Assembly: GCF_030269925.1 (NCBI RefSeq) | Contig: NC_085121.1 | Location: 16,137,501-16,201,500 of the forward strand | Source of the DNA: Bombyx mori | Taxonomy: Eukaryota > Arthropoda > Insecta > Lepidoptera > Bombycidae | Direction: 5' to 3' | DNA: 64,000 bases | Part shown: piece by piece, positions 38,460 through 49,079 of the stretch | Layout of the letters: every line of letters begins with the position of its first letter | Numbering within the stretch: the stretch's first letter is position 1 | Program-made: the position numbers and the translations under genes | The notes under the pieces: generated by a model | Database searches by the model: none | What the model was told of the DNA's origin: nothing | The model's input: only the letters and a program-made list of their open reading frames with translations

Positions 38460-39133
38460 TGCTACTTGCCTCACAAAAATACAGCCTGGTAAGATATCCT
38501 GGCCTACTATTAAAGAGATGCTGACAAAATTATCTAATGATGCAAGACCACTTCGACCTGGTTATTAAATTTGAAATGGAAAGCAAAAAGGGACCAGCTG
38601 AAGCCGGTATCCGGCTATGGCAACTTATAAAGAAGATTCCCGACGCTAATGTACCAGAACAAATAGCCACCGGATTTGTTATATCAATACTGTCGCAGTG
38701 TGATGAAAGAATCCGTCGGGAATTGAACTCTGTCGTTATTACCACAAAAAAATCGTCTATTTCACACATTACGTGGCTTTACCCTCAAAAGCAAAAACGA
38801 AGATCCTGATAAAGAACCAAAACGCTCTCGAAGTTTTTTTCCGTGGAAGCTGCCATTTCTGCGGAAAACCTGGGCATCGTGCCGAAGGGTGTTGCGACAG
38901 ATACTGCTCTCAAACTTTTTTCGATATTCCAGCAAAAACCTGAACAACCTCCTCATCCGTGGGCGCCCGGCTCTCGCCTGCAAGTCAGCTGTTACGTGTG
39001 CGGTGATGCGAGTCATGTAGCTTCTGGGTGTTCCATGCGCTACAAGAAGAAAAACGACACTGCTCCAGCTGCTGTGGCAGGTGCAACCAGAGACGTCAAC
39101 GTGTGTTCCAGAGCTTCAGTGTGTTACAGATAA
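38460..39133 (+). pseudogene. Gag remnant with two zinc knuckles
   Basis: Frame-broken gag: FEMESKKGPAEAGIRLWQLI and VISILSQCDERIRRELNSVV, then in another frame CHFCGKPGHRAEGC (38848-38892) and, in a third, CYVCGDASHVASGC (38994-39035). Both knuckles keep C-x2-C-x4-H-x4-C. Gag would form the particle and bind RNA; frameshifts here rule out function. Confidence 0.7.
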
Positions 39134-39246
39134 GTGGTTTTGGCTTCCCCTTTATGTTCCATTCAGGGTCAGAATGTAGTCTTATAAAACAAAGTCATAG
39201 TAATTTATTCAATGGTAAGCGGTTTCATGAACAAGTCACTCTTTGA
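39134..39246 (+). pseudogene. Aspartic protease remnant, active site lost
   Basis: FPFMFHSGSECSLIKQ resembles the N-terminal active-site loop of a retroelement protease, normally D-S/T-G. The aspartate position is His (codon CAT at about 39160). Confidence 0.6.
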
Positions 39247-39261
39247 TCTGAGAGTAACTTA

Positions 39262-39834
39262 GACCAATCATGATGGCAAGAGCACTTAGGGATATTCAAC
39301 TCGCCCTTAATAGTGCACGTTGTCGAGTAACAGGGTTTACTCTAATAGAATAGACGTTTGCCGTTCAGGGTAGTTCACTTGAAATATCTTAAAGTTTCAA
39401 CAGAGTGATAATCCCTCTAGATTAGATCTTGATTTAGCACGGTCGAAGACCGGCGAAAACCATAAAAAAAAGGGCACAAACAGAAGCTTGGTTTAGTCGA
39501 GGCAAAGCTAAAGTCAACCTCTTTTCCGCTGGGGATTTTGTTTTCGTAAGTTGACCGAAAATGTAAAGGTCCCTTCAACATTACTGCAGTTTTGGAAAAC
39601 GATAGGTATAAATTGAGACATGTAAATAGTTCTAATAGAGTGTACAAATTTCCCCATGAAAACTTACGTGAAATACCTCGAGGCCCGTCAGGCCTACTAG
39701 AAATTTCTGAAAATTATAGTGACGATGACGTGACGGCGTACACTGATGGGTTAATTAATCTTGTTCATGAAACTGATCTTAATGATGACGACTCTATCAC
39801 TGACAATAGAAGCGACATTTTTATCCGCAAATAG
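39262..39834 (+). pseudogene. Integrase remnant
   Basis: ALRDIQLALNSARCRVTGF (39280-39340) looks like the end of the integrase core; after frame changes, KGPFNITAVLENDRYKLRHV follows with YKFPHENLREIPRGPSG (39565-39690), the C-terminal domain. An acidic tail DDDVTAYTDG ends at 39834. The part between protease and integrase is missing. Confidence 0.65.
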
Positions 39835-40050
39835 CGGTACTATTTCTGTGGGTAGTGATACAATGTCTATTAGGTAAGGCACCGCGGGTGCAGGTGTTAG
39901 AAATATAGAAAACGATGGTCGGTCTCGCACTATTTCTGAAGAAAGTCAGTATAAATGTTCTAGTTTAAGAAATGTTTCAACAAATGCTACCGTACACGCA
40001 AGAGTGAAAAAAAAAGAGAAAAAAAAAATAAAAAAAAAAAAAAAAAAGAA

Positions 40051-40202
40051 TTGTAAGTCATTGAAGGGTGTATCCGGTCCAATGACTTGGCTAAAGGGAT
40101 GTTAATCCGGACTAGCAAAAAAAAAAAATGTAGGTCGTTGAAGGGTGTATCCGGTCCAACGACTTGGCTAAAGGGATGTTGATCCGGACTAGCAAAGAAA
40201 AA

Positions 40203-40234
<32 letters not shown>

Positions 40235-40352
40235 AAAAAAAAAAAAATGTGAAGTCATTGAAGGGTCTGTCCGGTCCAATGGCTTGGCTATAGGGATTTT
40301 CATCCGGACTAGCCACAACTTAGCTACAGGGATTGCGATCCGGTCTAGCATT
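40051..40352 (+). repeat. Tandem repeat, three 68-bp units plus a part, with poly(A) spacers
   Basis: Units at about 40051-40117, 40129-40196 and 40247-40314, plus 40315-40352. Each reads GTCATTGAAGGG, TCCGGTCCAATGACTTGGCT, AAAGGGAT and CCGGACTAGC and is followed or preceded by an A-run of 10-50 nt. They lie between the integrase remnant and the 3' LTR. Confidence 0.85.
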
Positions 40353-40648
40353 ATCCGGTCCAGTTCGAAAAACTGAAGGGATAACAATTCCGATTTAAGT
40401 TAAAAGGGACATACTTACATACCTGAAGTGTTTTAAATGAACTGGCCCAGGTATGTAAGCAGTCAGTATTTATAGCCAGTATAGGATTTTCTGAAGAATT
40501 ATGCGAACCGAACCGTACTAGATTGTTAATATCATAGACCACGTTTTAAGTTGCATCCGTTAATGTCAGGATGAACGAACACGTTTGTTGTTCACAGACA
40601 TACCATAAGAATACGCGCACGAGGACGAGCGCACGTCAGTATGGCCGT

Positions 40649-40920
40649 GACGGCGTTAACGATATTTCTGTTTAGCACGTGCAATAGGAGTGACTCACAC
40701 AAGCCAGGTGCGCCGGCCGTGTCGTTCGACTCGTAAACAACAGCTGCAACAGAAGTGACTCATAAATAAGCCAGCTGCGCCGGCCAGTATAAAAAGGCGG
40801 TACGCGCCTCGCAATGAACATTCGTTGGACTGCGCTTGCCTGGTGCACTTACTATATCCTTGTTACGTTGTGTGATTCAGTGACTGTTGTACGTACTGGT
40901 TAAAGTTGGACAAGTGTTAA
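40649..40920 (+). promoter_or_regulatory. 3' LTR with TATA box and duplicated TGACTCA boxes
   Basis: TATAAAAA at 40788-40795. Upstream, two boxes of the form AGTGACTCA, AAGCCAG, TGCGCCGGCC at 40690-40719 and 40755-40785. TGACTCA is the consensus for AP-1-type bZIP factors, so these may be the enhancer of the LTR (inference). The right end of the LTR is not defined. Confidence 0.55.
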
Positions 40921-41963
40921 AGTGAATTGTTAAGATAACATATTGTTGATTAAATCAGGAACCAAAAAGTGACACCGTTTTACTTGGTGTTCAACAAGAT
41001 AATGTCTACCCTCAAGCTTACACACTTTTATAGAAAATCCAACTTTTCATCTGTCGCTATATTTATTTTATATCTCTTGTCGCCTATGCATTGGACCATC
41101 GGCACTGAGAGACGAGGCTCTTATTGCACCTTGAAGATTCGCCTCGTGAACATTTCGTGTCCTGCATTGTGTATCGGCAGTACTCGACTTTACTTGTTAT
41201 CTCTGATTTCTATCTATCACTGCAATGCGAAGCATTTCATTAATTAAACTTTGATATCAACGAATATGTATAGATATATTCGTATACATATGTCGTGGAT
41301 AACGAATGAAGTAATATTTAAACCTTGTTTTGATTATTATTTTAAATGATAAATGGTTGTTTTGATAACTTTCGGAAAAATGTAGGTTAGACTTTAGACC
41401 ATAGACGTTAGACCATAACGCCAGAGTATAAAATGGCGGTACGTGGACAGAATCGTCGCAGTCAGCATAGATAATACACATAAATTAGTTATAGATAAGT
41501 AGCTCAAGCACTCATCAAAAATGTTTACGGGCGTCGGCCACTAGATGGCTTTCATCCGATAGTTTCTCATTGCTCCTGTCGATGGCAGTAACAAATTACC
41601 CTGTATTTTATTTTTATTTATATATTATATTTTTTGTAAATTTTGAGAAACCATAAATTGATAAAATTTAATCAATTTGTCTATAACAAATAAAGGCTTG
41701 TATGATTTTTAATTTATTGACTTTCTGTGCTTAGTAATACAATAATTAAATGCCCTAACTTTAACAACATACAAGTTTAAGGGCAACCGCTACAAGATGT
41801 CCGCTAGTTTCCATAGAGGAAAAATATTTGTCTTAAAGTATCGCAGTTTTAGGGCCCTGGCAGTCAGTCAGAACGAAACTGTCGGTTTGCCCTGTCATTG
41901 TCAAAATTATTTGTTGAGAGTTTTAATAAATATTATTCAAAAGGTTTTATTGACTCTTATTGT
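40921..41963. other. Unassigned, possible LTR continuation
   Basis: A second TATA-like AGTATAAAATGGCGGTACG at 41424 resembles the LTR core (AGTATAAAAAGGCGGTACG at 40786), so a diverged second LTR may lie near 41340-41600. I see no gene. Confidence 0.4.
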
Positions 41964-42377
41964 TTTTTGGAGTTTACTCCTTTAGAATCGATTTACATAT
42001 ATAGGCCCGGGGTATGAAAATTATGGGGACCAAAATCGTACTAGCATGTCACACGAAATGCGTTATGCGCCTGATTGGCTCCTGATTGCGTGATGCGTGC
42101 GCGCGCCAATCAGGAGCCAACGCGCGGCCGCGTTATCGCAGGTGACGCCGGGCTGCTGCGCCGGCAGTCCGCCACAAAGCCTCGTACTGATCGCGCGTTT
42201 CTCTCATTATTGTATTTTCATATATTTGTTAGTCGTTTGTTTTGTGTCTCGTTAATTTGTTAATAATCTGTAGTGTATCGTGTTGTCGTAATATAGAACT
42301 ATTTCTCGTATTGTTTCGTTTAATTTTTTATATCCAGTAAACTCCAGTCGTGCGTCGGAGCGGACACACACACTTTT
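41964..42377 (+). repeat. 410-bp inverted repeat, right copy (solo-LTR-like)
   Basis: It matches 34034-34454 inverted; the only clear difference I see is CTTTAGAATCG here against CTTAAGAATCG there. The hairpin is at 42074-42119. Confidence 0.87.
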
Positions 42378-42394
42378 TTTTTTATGTATGAAGT

Positions 42395-42700
42395 ATTACT
42401 GGTGGCCCGAAGGCCTTTCCAGTTTCACCAAGACACGTGGGCGAGCAAAGGCTCAGCCAGCCAGGAGGGGTGGGATTTGTTAACAACTGCCCGAGCGCAC
42501 CCGAAGGAGACCTAACAACTTAAGAGTAGCTGCTTCGCGAATGAATCTACTACCGAATCGGAATCGCGACCCGCTGAGATGATCCGGCGAGAAACTTAGC
42601 GAGCTGATGCATGGGTTAGGTTGCACTTCGAACTCTTTGCCGAGTTCGACGAGTACGGTTACCGGGATCCCTAAGCCTGCTCCTAGTATTAGAGCTGAAG
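42395..42700 (-). mobile_element. Diverged Jockey-type LINE 3' fragment
   Basis: GAATGAATCTACTACCGAAT, CGCGACCCGCTGAGATGATC and GAGTTCGACGAGTACGGTTA are reversed relatives of the BMC1-like 3' end, with a different outer part (CTGGTGGCCCGAAGGCCTTT). Confidence 0.6.
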
Positions 42701-43179
42701 GTATCTAATGTAAGAGTTATTGGATCTGATGGATCCGTAAGGACGTGTTGACTCTTATTGCAATAAACTAAGTTCCACAGAACACGAATAATGACGGAAC
42801 TGCCGCTCAGCTATCCCTGGCACCGTCATATATGCAAATAGAAATGCGACGCATAATAAAGATCGTTGCAATTACAATATAGAACTTAGATTAACTAAAG
42901 TTTGAAGTTGTGTTAACTAAAATGGTTTGTGGGACGGCAGGATGGATGTAATAAATATGCTTTGCGCCAACCCTGTCCCGTCGTCTCAATAGCCCCGACT
43001 GGGCTCCAGCATGGTCCGGGGTAGTGCGCCGGCTGTGAGCGGCAGGAGTTTTTAGTGGGGTTCAACTCCCACATACCCCACCTGCCGCGCGGGTGAGGAT
43101 CCGGCGATTTTCACCTGTGGAAAAAAATATTAAAATGGTTTGATATCAATTTATTAACTGACTATGCTAGTAATGTTTT
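42701..43179. repeat. GC-rich repeat fragment at 42985-43125
   Basis: CCCCGACTGGGCTCCAGCAT to GGATCCGGCGATTTTCACC stands out in AT-rich DNA and may be the 3' UTR of an R1-clade LINE (inference). The rest is unassigned. Confidence 0.35.
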
Positions 43180-43555
43180 TTATTACTTAGACAGGACAAT
43201 CTCATGAGTTACTTGGTGTTAAGTGGTTACCGGAGCCCATAGACATCAACAATGTATAATAAATGCCGTCACCCACCATGCGACATGAGTTCAAGTCTCA
43301 TTTCTATAGTAATACATTGCAGCAGATACATATGTATTGGTATTGCCCTCCTGGGGATTTTACCGGTGGTAGAGCGTCTTGTGAGCCCGCAAGAGATACC
43401 AGCACTCTACGTTTTCTTGCCATGAAGCAGTAATGCGTTTCGGTTTGAAGGGTGGGGCATCTGTTATACAGTAAAAAATTTAATTTAGAAATCATGTCAC
43501 AAGATGGACGATGTCATTGACGCTCGTCCACCCATCCTAACAATAAAAAATGAAA
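43180..43555. mobile_element. Second head-to-head Bm1 pair, diverged
   Basis: 43180-43316 is reversed (GTGTTAAGTGGTTACCGGAG) and 43363-43555 forward (CGGTGGTAGAGCGTCTTGTG to CATCCTAACAATAAAAAA), about 46 bp apart. Confidence 0.72.
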
Positions 43556-43782
43556 ATTAGGCTATCTAGTAATCGTGGTGCTCCCTGCTAGACAACGGAC
43601 GAGGCAATGACGACCGATCAGTGGCGGGATAACCATATCCCCAGCTGGACAACCAGCTGGATGAGGTTGCAGCGGTCTAGGGGGCTAAATCCCCTTTAAA
43701 AAGTTTTGGGACGGAGAGGAATGGGAAGCTACCGTTACTATTTTTCCCAAGAAAACCACCATGAGATATATTTTTTTTATTT
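43556..43782. other. Intergenic, unassigned
   Basis: Nothing recognised. Confidence 0.4.
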
Positions 43783-43930
43783 TTTTTTATTGCCTTTGTA
43801 GGCAGACGAGCATACGGCCCACCTGATGGTAAGTGGTCACCGTCGCTCATGGACGTCAGCAATGCCAGGGGCAGAGCCAAGCCGCTGCCTACCATAAAGA
43901 ACTCTCCGCAAGCCTCGTTTGAAGAAGGAC
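43783..43930 (-). mobile_element. Family L LINE 3' tail
   Basis: TATTGCCTTTGTAGGCAGAC to CTCCGCAAGCCTCGTTTGAA, reversed. Confidence 0.8.
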
Positions 43931-44029
43931 ATATTTTTCATTATCTTTATTGCACGATGTTATTCCTTCATCATGTTACCATATACCGTGTACATATATT
44001 GTGTCTGTATATTGTTCATTTTTGAGCTC

Positions 44030-44275
44030 ACTCGTAACGGACCACTTCAACCCAGGCGCGGGACAACGCAAAGCCGCCGTAGCCCGAATCATGTCTTGTC
44101 GGATCCCCCAGATCCACTCTTGGTGGTTTTGGCCTCTTCCAGCACCGGCTATAGTCCTCGTCGAACTTGTCGATGACGAGGAAGAATTTGACGAGCGAAT
44201 AACCCAACACAAAAGGTTGCGAAAAAAAAGACGGATTTTACTAAAACAAATAAGAAGAGTTCGAGGGTGGTGACC
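44030..44275 (+). mobile_element. Diverged Jockey-type LINE ORF2 end
   Basis: RRSPNHVLSDPPDPLLVVLA and STGYSPRRTCR match the C-terminus of the BMC1-like ORF2 (RRRPKHVITDPPDPLRVLLG). Third-position-like changes suggest an older copy. Confidence 0.65.
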
Positions 44276-44404
44276 ACGTACAAGTCGATGTTGAGTTTGA
44301 CAATGCAATTTATATGCAAGTTGTATTTAACAATTTCATATGCAACATTTTACAATTAAAATATCCCTCAGTCTCTCTGCCACCGACTATTATAATACGT
44401 GTAC

Positions 44405-44581
44405 AGTGTGCTTAGTGCGAGTTTCTTAACGTTCTCGATAGCGTAAAAGTTAACTCAAATTTGTATGGATTTGGAACACCGCCCCTAGCGGCAAACGTAG
44501 GCAAACGTCTCAACTTCATACAAATTTGAGTTAATTTTTACGCTATGGAGAACGATAAAAAACTTGCACTAAGCACACGGA
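44405..44581. mobile_element. Foldback MITE
   Basis: Arms of about 60 bp: GTGTGCTTAGTGCGAGTTTC, GCGTAAAAGTTAACTCAAAT at the left and the reversed ATTTGAGTTAATTTTTACGC, CTTGCACTAAGCACAC at the right, around a GC-rich 50-bp loop. Confidence 0.85.
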
Positions 44582-45477
44582 ACGCCGTCAGTGGCTGGAA
44601 ATATATACCAACAGTCCGTCGTCAGAGACACACTGAAAAACATTATTCTAAGACAGTCCCTTTACGAAACAACAAAAAAAAACCCCTAACAAACATATAT
44701 AGTTTATACGCACGAAATAATAATGTCTATTAAAAAATATTAATCAAAATATTAGTCATTTACAATTTAGAAATCTAAACATAATGTGACTGTCAACACT
44801 GTGGTTTGAGATTGACATTTGACAGACTTTTGGCGGGAACATATCTTCATTTTTCCCTTCCTCTAAGTCTCGGAAATCTAAAGTTTTTGATTTGTATAAC
44901 TATAAGCAAGACTTATAAATTAGTTCGCCAAAAAAGTTTCACTTCTAACATGTGTACTTTGTACGCACTCGCTTTTTTTTTTTCGTAAATTTTCCAATGT
45001 TTTAATAAATCCGGGAAGGAGAGCAATAATAACAAATCAAAAACCACGAAAATGGATCAAACTGTTCTCGATTTTTAAGTGTTCGAACAAACACGACTTT
45101 GTTTTATATCTATAGATAGATATTTAAAACATTACGCTTGTTTCTTACGTACGTTCATTGACGTCATGATCTCACTAAAAATACTTTTTTTTAACCTTTT
45201 TTTTTGTACATAGCTTTTAAGTCCACATTAACGTGTATAAACTTCCTAGCTTAAAACACGTACTCTAATGGGTGAAGCAAAATTTTCCGACGGCAACACA
45301 TAATCTTATTTTTTGTTTCGTACGTGTACGACTACAATTATTTAAAATAGCATTCAGTACCTTTCAATTGAAGCCTCTGAGATATATTAAAAATTCAATT
45401 AGTCTTCGCCTCAATTCTGACATAAAGACTGTAATGTTTATTATTACAAATAAATATATATAAGTATGGACACTTTT
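44582..45477. other. Intergenic, unassigned
   Basis: AT-rich. I see no gene or recognised repeat. Confidence 0.45.
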
Positions 45478-45612
45478 TTTATTTATTGCTTAGTTGGGTA
45501 GACGAGCTCACAGCCCACCTGGTGTTAAGTGGTTACCGAAGCCCATAGACACGTACCACGTAAATGCCGCCACCTACCTCGAGACCTAAGTTCTCCGTTT
45601 TAACAGTACAAT
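45478..45612 (-). mobile_element. Bm1 SINE, partial
   Basis: TTTATTGCTTAGTTGGGTAG to TCTCCGTTTTAACAGTACAA, reversed and truncated. Confidence 0.85.
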
Positions 45613-46253
45613 ATAATATAAATTCATTTTGTGGAAATCAAAAAGTCTGTAGCGCTGTCAGGAATAGTTTATAAATTCACGTAATTAATCCTCAAAGGAT
45701 GGGACAGTCCTTAAAAAGCGTAATTGAGTCTTTGACCATGGATGACAAGTTTCATGCGTGCTTAAACCTGTTAAGAATAGACTAGCTATGAGTTTCGTAT
45801 GCACAATGATATTGTTTTGTATTTAAAATGAACTATAATTAGAAAGAAATCGGTTTATATAAAAGGCTGAGGACACATTTATCCGTTCGACTCGCTCCAG
45901 CAAAATTATTATAGTCCCATTTTATTCGTATAGAAAAATGTTTCCGCACAACGTGGCGAACTGAAAAATATAATTTGTTTTGTTACGTAGTTTAACATTT
46001 TTATTACTCGTTTAGCGTTCGGGCTTGTTAAAAATTTTCTTCAGGAAGTAATTTATTACCTTACGTGGTTAACTTTTCGCGTCTTTGAGTTTGTTGGTTT
46101 TTCTTACATTGAAAGTTTCGGCGCATGGATCTCCGGTATCACACAGAGATCGCAGGTTCTATAATGCATATAAATCACGATATAAACAGATTCTCTGAAA
46201 GTGCTTAAATTATAGTAACTATTTTCTTCGGTTTTTGCGAGCCGTAGTATACC
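45613..46253. other. Intergenic, unassigned
   Basis: A TATATAAAAGG box at 45856 suggests a promoter or LTR, but no partner was seen. Confidence 0.35.
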
Positions 46254-46613
46254 TTACTGAAACTATTTTTGAAGTTATACTTCTTTAGGCGCGTTATGAA
46301 AAATTGCTGAGAGTGAAATTTTACGATGCGCGCGCACCGTGACACAAAATTAACAGAAACGAAGTTGCCCACTAAATCGCTCATTACAATACGACCGACG
46401 TAACTTGGCGAGTCTGAATATAGCCGCCTGAATATTACCGAATTTATACGATGTCAAGAAAAGGGATGTCCAATATGCGTGTTTGAGGATGTTGTTTAAT
46501 CGTTTTTTTCTTTAAATTGATTAAAATTTAAATAAAAAAAAAGAAATAAATTTAATAAAAATAAAGTATAACTTCTTACGCGCGTACATGAGTACACGTA
46601 CCCTTTTTTATTC
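46254..46613 (-). repeat. Family Y repeat, complete copy
   Basis: Ends TTTTTGAAGTTATACTTCTT and AAGTATAACTTCTTACGCGC; inner GCACCGTGACACAAAATTAA and CCCACTAAATCGCTCATTAC are shared with the other copies. Confidence 0.75.
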
Positions 46614-47032
46614 ATTACATTATTTTTGACGTTTTGAGTACTTTATAGACCTCAAGATACTACAACGGATGACTAACATTATTTGAATAGCGCAATCCCG
46701 CAATTTGGAACAAGACAGTAATTAAAACTGTTGCCTAGAACAGAGTGGTGTTTGATAAGTGGATATTGCACAGTGCTCATAAATTTAGTGGTTAAATGAT
46801 TTCAGATAGAAATATTTAGATTATACGAAGGCTCAACTATATCCCGGAAGGATTGTTTTTTAAGAATACAAGAGAGTAGACGGTAAACCTTATTTTTAGT
46901 TAGGGTCCGTGATTAAAGGGAAAAAAACGATTAAAGCACTCGCGGCTCGCGATTAGTCAAGCAGTTATGCCGAAGCACGTACCTTTTCGCTTTTTGTTTG
47001 CACACACCTGTATATCTGTATAGGTACGGGTT
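46614..47032. other. Intergenic, unassigned
   Basis: Nothing recognised. Confidence 0.4.
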
Positions 47033-47357
47033 TTGGAACGAAGTTCCTTATGGGACGATGCGGAGGGGTACCCTAACCGGGAAAAAACGTCCGTAACGTA
47101 AGATTTTTATTAGTACGACTTAACTTTGTAATAACGTACAAAAAATTAAATATTTTTTTATTATATATTTTTTATAAATCGTTGTGAGTAAAATAAAGTT
47201 GATAACTTTGTAAAGTAGTTTTTTTTTTTAAAAATCGTAATGAAAATATATATCCGAATAATTATTTTCGTTATACCACGAATAGAACTTAAAATTAATA
47301 TTTTTATAATAAGGAACTTCGTTCCTATCCGGTGTCCCACGACACCGCACATCTTTT
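47033..47357 (-). repeat. Family X repeat
   Basis: TTTTGGAACGAAGTTCCTTA at the left; AAGGAACTTCGTTCCTATCC and GGTGTCCCACGACACC hairpin at the right. Confidence 0.72.
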
Positions 47358-47374
47358 TTTAGCTTGATTAAGTA

Positions 47375-47500
47375 AAACCTATGGAGGCGGAGCAAAAACG
47401 AAGGAGCTTCGATTCACCGTGTATTTTGCACAGTATGTTCCATGGGGAGTGCTGTGAAGAATTGCTACAAATGGTCGCCGCGGGACGCCTCACTAATAAT
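47375..47500 (+). mobile_element. Family L LINE RT scrap
   Basis: LRFTVYFAQYVPWGVL resembles LRFSLCFVPYVLRECSEELF of the copy at 4176-4739, with a frameshift. Confidence 0.5.
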
Positions 47501-47677
47501 GAAGTCTTGTCGAGGAAAACGAAACACAATATTCATTTGCTAAACAATAAATAAACTAACATTGATCGTCCATTACAATTTCTTTCCTGTTAATGATACA
47601 CTATACATTTGCGACGTAAAAACCAGTAGATTCACACCTTAAATATCAAATATCTTCAAACAGTAGTCTCTTTTTCT

Positions 47678-47910
47678 CAGACCTCTTGTGAATCCGCGCG
47701 GGTAGGTACGACCACCCTGCCTATTTCTGTCGTAAAGCAGTAATGCGTTTCGGTTTGAAGAGTGGGGTAGCCGTTGTAACTATACTGAGATCTTAGAACT
47801 GATATCTCAAGGTGGGTGGCGCATTTACGTTGTAGATGTCTATGGGCTCCAGTAACCACTCAACACCAGGTGGGCTGCTCATCCGCCCATCTAAGCAATA
47901 AAAAAAAAGT
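47678..47910 (+). mobile_element. Bm1 SINE, body only
   Basis: GACCTCTTGTGAATCCGCGC to CATCTAAGCAATAAAAAAAA. Confidence 0.9.
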
Positions 47911-48646
47911 TAAATCTATTTACTAATGCATTCTAGCGAAATCTTTGAATAGAAACACGAAAATATTTCAATCTGTACAGTCTTTATAATAGAAAAAAAC
48001 CGCTGAACCGCAGCGCTTTAGTATTTGAAGAAAAGCGAAAATGCGCTGGCATACCAATGAGCGTTCGTTCGAGCAAATCATCATTCCGTAGCATTACACA
48101 GCACACTTCGTTAAGTCTTCAGCGCTTGAAAATCTTGAAGTTACATCAGAATGCAACCAGACTAAATTGAATTCCAGTATCAACAACCGGTGGCGTTGTA
48201 AAAAAAAACCTGCTTTTTATTGGCATGATTGTGTCTCGGAGTGAAGTAACACTCTGGATGTGGTATTTTTATGATGTCTTGTAAAGTTTATAAATAAATA
48301 AGTTTCCAAATTCAACGGCATCAAGTAGTTCAAGCAGTTTAATCAAGAATCAGTACAGTGTAGCATATGCACACCAATACCTGGAATACCGTATCTGATA
48401 CTAATTGAGAACAGAGATGCCGTGGTATTATTATAGATACTCGCAAGAGACAACGAAATGTCATTTTTTAAAGAAATAAATAGTATATGTACATTTTGGA
48501 AATAATCGAGAAGATTTTCGTGCTTCAATGAGGGTCGCAAGAGGTGAGTTGGTTCAGATAATTAGATTGCACTCACCGTAACGCCGAGAGGGAACGATCT
48601 TTTGAAGTTAATTCCTAGATTCCGTGTAATATATCTGTTCATTTAG
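47911..48646. other. Intergenic or intron, unassigned
   Basis: If the ORF that follows is an exon, this would be its upstream intron. Nothing recognised. Confidence 0.35.
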
Positions 48647-49016
48647 AATAATTGAATGTAGCATAGTTAAAGTTTCAAGACCATTGCCATTTTGCGATGA
48701 AGCAATTACCCGTTCCATTGCATATGAGACTTTGAAGACCGGCGATGAGGATTGTGCCTTCTATAACCGCGTACTATCACTATCAGATGACGTGTTAGCA
48801 AAGTTAATGTTAGCGAATTTTCTCGAGTCGAACCCACGCGTAGCTGAAGTAGCCCCTTGGGCCATCAGGGAATACGTAAGGAAATACGTTAGTGACGCTA
48901 ATGAATCAGATCCATCGCGGAATATGGGTAGACGACTGCCATTGCGGAAATTGGAAAATGAAATAAAGTTACCCCAAATATCCGAGGTCATTAGTGAATC
49001 TGCTTCTTTCGCTTAA
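48647..49016 (+). CDS. Unassigned ORF, possible terminal exon
   Basis: The open frame runs from 48630 to TAA at 49014-49016. I place the left edge at 48647 because ATCTGTTCATTTAG is a fair acceptor; there is no ATG before Met residues well inside, so it is not a complete gene by itself. The product reads PLPFCDEAITRSIAYETLKT, FYNRVLSLSDDVLAKLMLAN and EVAPWAIREYVRKYVSDANE, then a basic RRLPLRKLENEIKLP tail. It looks like soluble, helical, ordinary protein, unlike the retroelement frames around it. I do not recognise the family. No partner exon was found; a decayed pseudogene is also possible. Confidence 0.42.
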
Positions 49017-49079
49017 TCTTATTCGCGTGGATAATATTTTTTTTAGCACAGGTATTACCGATGTGCTTGTAAAGATGGA

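Larger units (their letters stand above)
36930..40920 (+). mobile_element. Decayed Ty3/gypsy-type LTR retrotransposon
   Basis: Flanked by partial LTR matches: GGCGTTAACGATATTTCTGT starts a 105-bp shared stretch at 36935 and at 40652. Inside are a Bm1 SINE (37563-38340), integrase-like, gag-like and protease-like remnants, and a three-unit tandem repeat. Order is scrambled and pol is mostly gone, so it is a dead, rearranged copy. It could instead belong to a related LTR clade; clade assignment rests on few residues. Confidence 0.65.

Noticed and set aside
40051..40352. CRISPR-like array
   Set aside because: Units of 68 bp with poly(A) spacers in a eukaryotic retroelement; spacers are not unique sequences.
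39966..40387. Lys-rich and Phe-rich frames over the A-runs
   Set aside because: They are produced by the homopolymers of the tandem repeat.
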